Shown in pieces: positions 45,610 through 55,205 of a DNA stretch of 64,000 nt. The stretch covers positions 62,001 through 126,000 of the forward strand of contig ML680097.1 of NCBI GenBank assembly GCA_007922225.1. Direction: 5' to 3'. The position numbers and the translations under genes are program-made. Positions within the stretch are counted from its first letter, which is position 1. Each line of letters opens with the position of its first letter. This DNA comes from Emydura subglobosa. Its lineage: Eukaryota; Chordata; Testudines; Chelidae. The notes beneath the pieces are model-generated. The model was not told where the DNA came from. It ran no database searches and worked only from the letters and a program-made list of their open reading frames with translations.

Positions 45610-47094
45610 TGATGGGAGTTTTTTTAAATGAGTGTTTGTGCTCAGCAGAAATTGATGCTTAGATCTCCTCTGCCCACCAGGCTCTGCCACTGATTTAGGC
45701 TTATCTTGGTACTACAGTCCTGATGCTTTAGTGTAATATGCTAGCCTCTTGGCCTTACTTTAGTACTTTATCCCCAGCATGAGAACAATATACTGAGCAC
45801 TTCTATGTTAATGTCTGTGCTCTAAACTCTGTTATAACTATTAGGTACTTAGTGCTCTGTGCCCTAAGCTCTATTATCACTATTATGTACTTAGTGAAAC
45901 TTTTCAATATTGTGGTGTTTTCTCTCCTGTGGTTTCAATATACTCTATTGGTCTTCTCAGGTTGAGCTCAGTATGCCAGACTCTTCATGCTATTTAGGCA
46001 GAGGTAGCCAAATTGCAATTTAGGGGAGGGCAGAATGAGACCCTCCAGCATTCCTTATGCAGTTCTTCCAGAGTCCAACACCTGGAATCTTCATGGGTGT
46101 CTTTCAATGCCTGTTTCAGCATGTGCCTTTTGCCACAAAGTTAATACAGGTACAGGCTTCACAAAGCTTCGATACAGGAGTATTCTCCTCCTAAAAATGT
46201 GTAGAAAGTGGCAGACAAGTTGGAATGGCTGGGCTACCAAAGACTTAGCTGTTAGAAGCAGCATGCTGCTGACGTGGCCAGAGAGAGGTACAGCAGCCCT
46301 GTCCTCCAACTCTTTCACTCTGCAGACCACTTTGAAAGAGAGATCCCTTCATGGACACACCTGCTTTCCAAATATCCCAACCCACACTCTAGTTGGTTTT
46401 AAAACCATTTCCCTCTGTATACCATGCAGAAAGGCTGAAAGGCCATTTAGTTAGCTGACTACATGTAGTGTACTCTTTTTTTTTTAGATTTTATATGAGG
46501 GAGACTTGGCGGAGCAGTGTTGGAAACCTCTGATCATTCTGTGGTCACTGCACCTTATTTGATGACTGTCCTCAATGTTAACTCACAAGACATTAGTGCA
46601 AGCTTGTTAGAATAAGAGCAGCAGCACAGAGGATTTAAAAATATACCTGAGCAGTGGATCCAGGTTGAAGGGCTAGCTCTGACCCTTGTTCGGATCCCTG
46701 GAAGATTCAGTGCTCTGCCATCTTGAGATCAGACTAAAGAAGGGGTATGTGTGCATGAGGAAATATCTTTTTGCATGCTACCAATGTTTGTGACGCATGA
46801 AGTAGACTCTGTGGACTGCTCTGTCTCAATCACTCTAGTCTTGTTCTCTCCTGGGAGGAATTTCTCTGTAAAAATTGTATTAATACATAAACTAAACCAC
46901 ATTTTAGTAATCTGAAGGCTGACACCAACCAATACAATTAATTCATAGCGAAGGCTGCTGTTATGTCTGTCGTCAGCCAACAAATATCTGAGGAACTTGA
47001 CCAAGGCTTTTAAAATTTATAAATGCACAAAATCCATAGATGGAAGGAATGCAATAGGTATAAACAAGCTTCATGTGATTTCCCTCTGTCTTGA

Positions 47095-47226
47095 AAAACG
47101 TAAATCAAATTGGCCTGTAAACACTATCCTACCTCACAGGAGTGTTGTGAGGATAAATATGCTAATGATTGAGAGGCTTGCAGATACTGCAGTAATGGTA
47201 GCCATCCAAGTACCTAAGATAGATAT
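47095..47226 (+). repeat. MIR-type SINE, 3' part
   Basis: 'cctcacaggagtgttgtgag', 'gataaatatgctaatgattg' and 'gagaggcttgcagatactg' follow the MIR/CORE-SINE 3' consensus as I remember it. It lies directly before the 5S-derived sequence. Confidence 0.55.
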
Positions 47227-47230
47227 TATA

Positions 47231-47346
47231 GTCTGCGGCCAGACACGAATTTGGGCTGTGATCTCGTCAGATCTTGCAAATAGTAGGAGTCAGGCCTGGT
47301 CAGTGTTTGGGGGTGAGTCATTTACGGAAAACCCAGGATGCTATAT
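47231..47346 (+). repeat. 5S-rRNA-derived sequence
   Basis: It aligns by eye with vertebrate 5S rRNA over its whole length: GTCTGCGGCCA (5S GCCTACGGCCA), 'gatctcgtcagatcttg' (5S GATCTCGTCTGATCTCG), CAGGCCTGGTCAGT (the internal promoter C-box region, 5S CGGGCCTGGTTAGT), then CCCAGGATGCTATA (5S CCGGGTGCTGTA). Too diverged to be a working 5S gene. It may be the head of a 5S-derived SINE (SINE3/AmnSINE type) or a lone 5S pseudogene. Confidence 0.7.
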
Positions 47347-47422
47347 ATCCACCAGTAGTGGTGCTGTGTCCCCTCTGAGTACATGTCCTACCAAGATGCT
47401 AAGATATTATCCATATTCAAAG

Positions 47423-47483
47423 TTGCACCAGTTTAACTATAGGTATGATTTTTAAAAAACTGATCTAGTTAAACCAGTGCAAT
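47423..47483. repeat. Short palindrome
   Basis: 'ttgcaccagtttaacta' and the complement of 'tagttaaaccagtgcaa' pair with two mismatches over 17 bases around a loop of about 27 bases. Probably the end of a decayed MITE. Confidence 0.7.
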
Positions 47484-47557
47484 CAAGAGTTTATCTTCCA
47501 TTTTATCTTTCACACATAGATAAAATGAATAAAATAGGGTGAGAATTTCAAGCTGAT

Positions 47558-47722
47558 TAACTATTTCTGGTTAGCTCCATGTGCGGACGCCCTTATTCTG
47601 GATTAAGAGTGCCTGATTCTGAATTAGTTTAATCCAATTCAGATAAACTAATTTGGAATCAGGCACTTGTATTCCAAAATAAAGGCATCCACCCATGGAG
47701 TTAATCAGGAATAGATATTTGG
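47558..47722. mobile_element. Long palindromic MITE
   Basis: Arms of about 75 bases pair across almost the whole element, for example 'gtgcctgattctgaattagt' against 'gtgcctgattccaaattagt' on the opposite strand, and CTCCATG at both outer parts. Only about 12 bases form the loop. No ORF. The family is not recognised with certainty. Confidence 0.75.
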
Positions 47723-48302
47723 AATAACTCCTTATGTGGATAAGCTCTAAACCTGGTTTATTGACTTGGCTTAATTCAATTAATTATCAAGTTAAATTTA
47801 ATAGACTTTAAACTGACTTAATTTTAAACCAGTTTTGGCACAGTTCAATTTAACATCAAATTAAACCTGTACAAAGGGGCAGTTTGTGGCTGGAGATGTG
47901 GTCCTTTTAGCTGACTCTAAAAGCTCCTTTATGATGAAAGACTGCAAATAGTGGGTGCAAAATAAAAGCTGCTGTTGCTACAGAAATCTGGAGTCTTGGG
48001 TCTGGGTCAGACAATGACAAAAGGCGTTGGATGAGGCCAATGTGGATGTGAATCTCTGCAATGGGTAGTGGAGCAGTTCCTAATGGAAATGAAAGAGCAT
48101 GAGACTAGATTGGGAGTTCTGCGCTGAAGGTGATCTACTTTCCAGTCCATGAAGTGTTGGTTTAGAATAATTCTCGGTATTATGTAGGGAGCCAGTAGCT
48201 GCTGAAACTGAGGCAGTGTGGGTATGAAAAGGTCTGAAACGAAGAGGGAACTATAGACTGTGGTGCTTTCCATGCGTATTAATGCTGCTTGTTCACTTCC
48301 AG

Positions 48303-48529
48303 ATGAAACTTTGACTTTCCTGAAGGCTGGTCCTGTGGATTTTGCGGATGAACATCCCTGCTACCCTCAGCCTTCCTGAGATGGCAAGTCCGGCAGTCAG
48401 CCCAGACTCTTCCTCCCACGAGGCTCTTTCTTCCGTCAACTCTGCGCCAGCATGCTCCCCCACCTCTGATTCAGAGAACCTGAGCCCGGATGAGCTGGAG
48501 CTGTTGGCAAAGCTGGAGGAGCAGAACAG
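48303..48529 (+). CDS. EVI5L: EVI5L exon 2 (first coding exon), residues 1-50
   Basis: Coding starts at ATG 48,381 (G at -3 and G at +4, strong context); 48,303-48,380 is leader. Two in-frame stops (48,312 and 48,321) lie upstream. An in-frame ATG at 48,348 (C at -3, A at +4) would add 11 residues but has weak context, and the known family start is MASP. The exon encodes a serine-rich stretch and the SPDELELLAKLEEQN segment. It ends in phase 2 (AG of Arg50) before donor GTGAGG at 48,530. Confidence 0.93.
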
Positions 48530-49187
48530 GTGAGGAAAGCTTACAGTTCTAGTATGTAGTTTTTGCTGAGGAGGCAGTTAATAATCCATGGAGTCTGTAT
48601 GTACTGCAGTGTGCTGCGTGTCATCACCTGTATCTGAACCACAATGTGAAACTATCAAAGAACAGTACAGCTAAGGTGCTCCAGCAATGTGTGTCAGCCA
48701 GCCCTGACCTGGAGGGATTGCCTCTCCAGGTGAAAGGACAGCTTGCCCAGTAAGGCCCATACAATCCTTAGCCTCGCTCCTCCTGACCATCAGCAAGACG
48801 TCAATTGTGATGGACACAGTCCTGTGCTAGTGGCAAGTGTATGCAAGCTTCCTTCCCCCACCGACAGATCAATTCAGCGATTTCCCTCGGAAGCCGAAAA
48901 ATAATTGGTAGTTTGACCAAGAGTTTTTACTAAACTGGGTCACTTTTACTTCAGTGATCTAGAGGTGAAAGGCTCCATATATTTCTGCCAATCCCTTGAG
49001 TTACTCGATCCAGCTGATCACATTTTTTCTGATCCTTCATCTGTCTTGAGGTGCCTATCACTTGCTCCATGGTAGGAGTAGTTCCTGTTGGGTATCTGTT
49101 TACAGAAAATGTCCATCTAGCACAGTGCATAGAATCCACAGTAACAGATCAATTATCTGGTCTACAATTACTACAAGACTGGGGGCT

Positions 49188-49330
49188 GGACATCTTTTCC
49201 CAGCTCAGCCTCTTAATCTGTAGCCTGGGGCAAGTCACTTCACCATTCCGTGCCTCATTTTACCTGTATTTAAAATGGGGATAATAATACTTGCCTGATC
49301 CAAAGACAGGCTGTGAGGCTTAATTAATTT
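49188..49330 (+). repeat. MIR SINE
   Basis: 'gtagcctggggcaagtcact', 'ccgtgcctcattttacc' and 'aaaatggggataataatac' are the diagnostic MIR core and 3' words, in order. Confidence 0.85.
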
Positions 49331-49879
49331 GAGCCAAATTCTGCCCTTGGAGACATTCGCTTGAGTCTCCTTAAAGTTGGCAGTTGTCACATATGAGCAT
49401 GCAAGGGCAAAAATTAGCCTGTCGCATTTGTGGAACACTTAGATCCTGGGACAAAAAGACTCTGGAAGGATAAAGGCAATGGCAATCTCTGTCCTGATGA
49501 ATTTCTTATCTGCTTCACCTGCAGTTTCTGATGGGAATGATTCCCTTGTTGGTTTTGTGCTATTTTTAGAATACAAGTGAACACGTTGTCTTTAACATCT
49601 GACCCGAACATGAGCGGTCTAGATGCTGGAAATGTAAAGAGCTTTGCGCAGCTAAAGTTTGCAAAACATGGGTGAGGGAAGGCATCAGCTTCCTACAAGA
49701 CACGGGTGTTTCCACAGCTTGTTCTTTTTTAAAGTGGGGAGACTGTAGTGTTTACACTCATGGAATTCAGCTCATGGCAGCTGGAACTCCTTTTGTCAAC
49801 TGTCCACACAAACAGTTGTTGATGATTCTCTGGGAAACAAAGCAAACAGCTGTGTTTTAACAAAGTACAAAAATGTTGC

Positions 49880-50440
49880 TGGAACCTTGTGATCCGCACC
49901 CTGTTGGAGATGGAAGGAGTTAGAATCAGTAGTTCCCAAACTTCTTACTAAGGTGACCCGTCAACTGCATCTTGTCTTTTTCTGTGACCCGCACAGGATC
50001 AAATTCATGGAGGGGCTCAAAATCATAGGCCAGCATCCTATTACTCCTCTGCCAGCTCCTCCTCGCCCCACTGAGCGGGAACTGACCACCTTCAGCAACA
50101 CCCTCCATCCTGGCACTGCAACCCTAATCCCATTTAGGAGCAGAGGGGAGCCCCCAAAGGCCAGGATGGGTTGGAGGGCAAGCCTCACAGCCTAGCCAAA
50201 CCTGAGTGACACTGCAATCCCATTCACCAGCTCACAATGCCCAAGGCAGAGAGCCAGGCCCAGCCCCCATGGGACAGGAATTGCTGTGGGAAGAGTGCAG
50301 GGTAAGCTCACTCTCCCATTCTCCTGCCCATCCCCCTAGGGTCTCCTCACTGAACTGGCTACAACCTTCCTGTGACCCATTGGTAGGTTGTGCACCCCCT
50401 CTTCCCCCCCCCCCCCCCATGGAAAACGTTGAGTTAAAGG
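49880..50440. other. Unclassified repeat-like block
   Basis: It starts 'gtagttcccaaacttctta' and ends after a run of about 15 C at 50,405-50,419 followed by 'atggaaaacgttgag'. It looks like an old interspersed repeat. ORFs here are compositional. Family unknown. Confidence 0.3.
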
Positions 50441-50984
50441 ATCTGTTGAAGACTAATAAAATTATTTCCTTGAAGTATCTGCAGAGGACCAACATTCAAA
50501 TAATATCTTGGTTTCAAAGCAGTGTTGGGAAGAAACTGGCCATTTGAAATAGCACCATGTGCTTCATCTTACCCTCGTCAAAAGATGGCCCAAATAATTC
50601 TTGCTTTAAAAAAAAAAACCTTCATGTTCTTAAGTGCAATTTTTGAAGTGTAAAAGTAATTGGTATAAAACTTTTATCTCCATTGATAAACTATGCAGTG
50701 GAGATGAGCTAAGCAAGTAATTGATTATCCTGTACTCAGACTTGGCAAGAAGCATATCCTGCTAACAGGAGATTCTGGGAGAGAGCCCAGCACTGCATCC
50801 CATTAGAGCAATGTGAATCCCAGTATGTGCATTCAGAATCAACACAGCATATTGGCCCCATGGCCAACCTGAGTTCCATTCCCAGGCCTCTTCTCATTCT
50901 CCAGGTGAGATTTTTTTCCCTAGTGTAACAGTTTCTCTATTGAGGTCTGTTGTGTAAACCCATGCTGAGGGCCACCGAATTACT

Positions 50985-51062
50985 TTGAGGAAGTTCCATG
51001 ATCTGTTGTAGGAGGTCAGACTAGGTGATCACAATGGTCCCTTTTTGGCCTTGGAATCTGCT
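50985..51062 (+). mobile_element. Old CR1 3' tail
   Basis: 'ggaggtcagactaggtgatc' then 'acaatggtcccttttt' and 'ggccttggaatctg' are the 3'-end words of the same old CR1 subfamily as 10,232-11,180, here on the plus strand. Confidence 0.65.
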
Positions 51063-52370
51063 GTGTCTGTTGGCTTTGCATAGTTCCAGCCCTGACCCTA
51101 TTAATGCCATTTTCCATCCTTTCACTGTGAGTGAGACGCTGACCTTCTCCCTATAGGAGGAGGGCACTCTAGCAAACAATTCAGCCTGAGTCTCTCTGTC
51201 CTTAAAGAATCCAGGCCTCAAAAGCAAATGCTTCTCATAGATCTCTAATTGTGCTTTGGTTCCTATCAACTGGGTGAAGACTGGGGGATGCAGTTTGTGG
51301 TTGGGGGGTAGGGGGAATTACACAGTTTGAGGAAAAGGATAGGAGACAATGACAATGTCAGGTCCTGATCATCCTGTTTCCTCAGACTTTTCTTTCCCTG
51401 TTCCTCAGCAGCCAATCAATCAGTCCCTAACTTAATGACACTGAATCCAAAAATGGCGCAACTTTGCCAGCTGAACTTGAAAGCAGAAAGGTGCAGCTGT
51501 TGGCAGGGGGAATGGACATTCAGAAAAGCACCAGATTCAATACATTTCCCCATCTTTTAGAATGTCCCCTGAAACAATACTGTATTCCCTCTGCACTGAA
51601 ACTGCCTCCATTTTGCTTCTCTCTGTGTCCTATTCAGCCCCATAATATGCCATGTTCTTTTAATCAAGAAAGTGACTTTTCTTAAAGTTTGACTGAGAAT
51701 TTCAGGAAAGGGAGATTCCTTTTCTGTTCAGGTTCATTAATTTCTTGCTTTTAATATTGTCTTAAGAGTAACTATTAGTCTCAAATCAGGAAGTCACTCT
51801 GCACAGCCCTGGCTTTTGTGCACCAGATAACAAAAGCCACTTTCATTGCCCATTTCTGCCACAATAGGCATCTGAGTCTGTAGCTCAGTTGTAGATTTCC
51901 TTCCTTCTCTGATTGCTCTGAGGGGGTGCACGTCCGATTTCTTTTAAACATTCAACATCTAAGGAAACAAGAGCATCTGTAAGATCTATTGCCTGAGTGA
52001 CAGGAGGGAGAAAATGCAGAATCTTGCTAAGGGTCCAGCTACTTTGAACAATGACTGTGTTTAGATTAAATGGAAAGCAGAATCCTGACCGCTTGTGGTG
52101 GCTGAAGATGCATAGTACTTCTAGCAAGAACTGGGGTGATATCTCTTGTAGTCCTGGCCAGGTTACAAATTTGGTTACTGCATCTTGCATGCCTCAAACT
52201 ACCTATGCAGTTTAATTTGTAGCTCATCTTCGTTTCCTGCTCTAAACTGTAGCACAGTGTAATTGTGTGCTGTTAATTATCTGCTGTGTCCCATCCCAGG
52301 GGAGGTAATATTTCACTGAAAGGTGAAGAGCTCTCTTCTTGCTTTGCCTTTCGGTTTCCTTGTAACCTAG

Positions 52371-52671
52371 TCTACACTAAAAACTTACAGCAGCACAGCT
52401 ACATCGATCCAGCTGTGCCGCTATAAGAACGCTCGCGTAGCCACGTTTTGTCGACGGGGGAGAGCTCTCCTGCCGACATAATGAAACCACCAAAACAAGC
52501 AGAAGTAGCTATGTCTAGGGGGAGATGCTCTCCCACCAACGTAACGCTGTCCACACAAACGCTTATGCTGGCAAAACTTACGTCGCTCAGGGTGTAGTTG
52601 TTTTTTTTTTCCACACCCCTGAGCAACAAAAGTTTGGCCGGAATAGATGTTACTGTAGACAAGGCCTTAGG
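52371..52671. mobile_element. hAT-like MITE
   Basis: The left end 'aacctagtctacactaaaaa' and the complement of the right end 'ggccttgtctacagtaac' form inverted termini sharing the GTCTACA word. Internal text is GC-rich with CG pairs ('cgctcgcgtagcc', 'gtcgacgggg'). About 300 bp in EVI5L intron 2; no ORF of note. Confidence 0.65.
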
Positions 52672-54406
52672 CCTAAATACAAGGTGGAACAGATTGTTTA
52701 GCATAAGTAGTTAACACATGTCAAGAGATCATTCAGGTTGAAGTGACCTGTTAACACCTCCTGATGATTGTTGTAATAAACCATAAATCCAGTGTCTCAG
52801 TTCAATTTTTAATGTCTAGCAAAGTTATGAATTTGCTTAAATTTCCCAGACCTAAGGAAGAGCTCTCTGTAAGCTTGAAAGCTTGCCTCTCACCAACACA
52901 AGTTATGCTAGTAAAAGACATTCTCACCCACCTTGTCCCTCTAATATTGTGGGACCAACAGGTCTGCAACAACACTGCATGTGGTTTGTTTGTAAAACAT
53001 TTTGGTATCCTGAAATGTAGGGCCAGAACTTCAGCTGATTAAAAAATGCCCTATTTCTATTGAGTTCAGTAGACCTATGCTGATTGATTTACATGGTGTA
53101 GCCTGCAATTATTTGAAATGGCCACCTGGTGGCATCATAACTTAAAATGGGAATTATAATTTAATACTGCGCTAGACCTAGCCAGGATTGGGGCCCAGGT
53201 GTGCTAAGTGCTTTAGACATATGCAGTCAAAGGGACTGTGATCCTTATTCTAATAGGATTTGGATAATACCTGCTATATAAGCTCTCCAAACAGCTTCAG
53301 TTCTCACAGTACCATGTAGTCCGGGGTCATCACTCTCTGAATCATTCACCTTTTGGCCTGATACCTTTTACTTTGGTCTTAGCCCAAACACAGTTTTTTT
53401 TACCTTTTTAAGTTTAATCAGAATTCCTTCAGGGTGATAGAAGCTCAGCGGTGGAGCAAGAATACATAAAGCCACAGAAGAGCTTGGAAAGCGTGTGCAC
53501 TGATTACCTCCAGACTTCTGTTTTCCTAGGCAATTAAATGCAAAGGCCCCTAGCTTTAGGGTTGTGAGATGAAGGGCTCAGGAGTCAGGAATAAGTGAAC
53601 TCGGCCATGTTGTATGTAGGCTGATCTCAGCTACCCTTGTTACATGTAAACCTGAATGGTTACTATGTTGTATTCTAACAACATAACATAACGTTAACGT
53701 TTACATTAAATAAATATATTTGTAAAGGTACTAATGTGGTGAATACCCTTCTTAATCTGGCTATGGGGGGCTATCAAAACAAATTATTAGAGTGACTTGC
53801 AAAAGGTGACATGCTGGAGTTCAGGTTGCCTTCTAATTCTGACTGTATTTAAAGGCAGGTGTCTTTCTTTGAAATAGAAGACAAGAAGGGTTAAAGAGTG
53901 TAAATTGGACATTAACTGAGCCTAAGATCCAAGTACAAAGGGTTTACGCTGGACTCTGCTGCACTCCCAGTGTGAATTCCCCCTCAGAAAGCCCCTATTG
54001 CGCAAGTCGGGTTAAACTTTATTCTTAAAAGATCCTCTGACAAAGAATGTCCGTGTTCCATGGGGGAATCTTGGAGTCTGAATCATTTCCTGAAACACAC
54101 AAACTTGAACTCTTATTTTTAAAAGTAACATAACACATTAAACTCTCCCTTCTGCTTCTGCCTTTGCTGCAGAGGTAGGTGGCTTTAATAGCCCTTTTTC
54201 CTGCAGAGGAGCTTTCTCTTTGGATGAGGAGTGTTCGCGCCATGCATGCTCTGATGTAGAGCAGCGAGGGGACAGGCTTGCTCTGGTGGCCTCTCTGTGT
54301 GGCTTGGGACGGTTGCTTGGCTGTCGCTTTTGTGGCTTTGCTTCGTGGAAGCTGGGAAGGGGTGGCGGTAGCTACGCTCTCACCATGCTGATGGCATCTC
54401 TTGCAG

Positions 54407-54596
54407 GCTGCTGGAGGCAGATTCCAAGTCCATGCGCTCCATGAATGGCTCCCGCAGGAACAGCGGCTCTTCCTTAGTCTCCAGCTCCTCAGCCTCTTCC
54501 AACCTGAGCCACCTCGAGGAGGACACCTGGATCCTATGGGGGAGGATCGTCAACGAATGGGACGAATGGCGGAAGAAGAAGGAGAAGTTGCTGAAG
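54407..54596 (+). CDS. EVI5L: EVI5L exon 3, residues 50-113
   Basis: 190 bp, from the last base of Arg50 to Lys113. It encodes LLEADSKSMRSMNG, a serine-rich run and EEDTWILWGRIVNEWDEW with a basic KKKEKLLK end, the segment just before the TBC domain. Acceptor TTGCAG at 54,401-54,406, donor GTGAGG at 54,597. Confidence 0.95.
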
Positions 54597-54980
54597 GTGA
54601 GGAAAGAGTTCAGGTTGGGGAGAAATTGAGACACTGATAGCACAGACATCCATCCCCCCCTCGACTCCCCCTCCCAAGCTCCTTCTCAGCGGCACTGGAG
54701 ATCCTTTTCAGGATCAAAGGTGGTTTGATTTCCTCTGTGGCTTTAACCCTGTCCTAGGACTTGCCACAGACATTCTTCCCCTACTCACCCCCATATCCAC
54801 ACATCTCAATCACAAGTGCACCATCCCAGGCCTTTGCCAGCAAGCACATCAGCACAAGCTCATGCGGAGAATTGAAGCCCATTCACCCCTTGTGGCACAA
54901 AGTGGGGCCATATAAAATACCAAGACTGTGAAACATTCTCCCATGCCGGCTCACTATCTGCCATGCCTCACTATCACCAG

Positions 54981-55205
54981 GAGCTGATACGGAAAGGAAT
55001 CCCACACCACTTCCGAGCCATCGTATGGCAGCTTCTGTGCAGTGCCACAGACATGCCTGTCAAGAACCAGTATTCAGAGCTGCTGAAGATGTCTTCCCCC
55101 TGCGAGAAGCTGATCCGGAGGGACATAGCCCGCACGTACCCGGAGCATGAGTTCTTTAAGGGACAGGACAGCTTAGGCCAAGAGGTCCTTTTCAATGTCA
55201 TGAAG
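54981..55205 (+). CDS. EVI5L: EVI5L exon 4, residues 114-188 (TBC start, arginine finger)
   Basis: 225 bp, phase 0 at both ends. ELIRKGIPHHFRAIVWQLL opens the TBC domain. LIRRDIARTYPEH contains the IxxDxxR motif with Arg164, the catalytic arginine that stabilises GTP hydrolysis on the Rab. Acceptor 'ctatcaccag', donor GTAACA. Confidence 0.96.

Larger units (their letters stand above)
36061..48302 (+). other. EVI5L intron 1 (12.2 kb)
   Basis: Donor GTAGGA at 36,061; acceptor after a pyrimidine-rich 'gttcacttccag' at 48,302. No coding exon was recognised inside. Listed separately: two MITEs near 37.7 and 38.0 kb, a Penelope-like copy, palindromes at 45.5 and 47.4-47.7 kb, a MIR and a 5S-derived sequence. 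The rest is unique-looking DNA without gene features. Confidence 0.6.
48530..54406 (+). other. EVI5L intron 2 (5.9 kb)
   Basis: Donor GTGAGG, acceptor 'gcatctcttgcag'. It carries a MIR (49,188-49,330), a CR1-type tail (50,985-51,062), a hAT-like MITE (52,371-52,671) and a run of about 15 C near 50,405. No other exon recognised. Confidence 0.7.

Noticed and set aside
47231..47346. Functional 5S rRNA gene
   Set aside because: Too many substitutions and insertions, and the internal promoter blocks are altered. Best read as a derived repeat or pseudogene.
48348..48380. Upstream in-frame ATG as the EVI5L start
   Set aside because: C at -3 and A at +4 are weak. The ATG at 48,381 has G at -3 and +4 and matches the known MASP start.
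50400..50420. Poly-C run as a regulatory element
   Set aside because: A simple homopolymer at the edge of a repeat-like block, with no supporting context.
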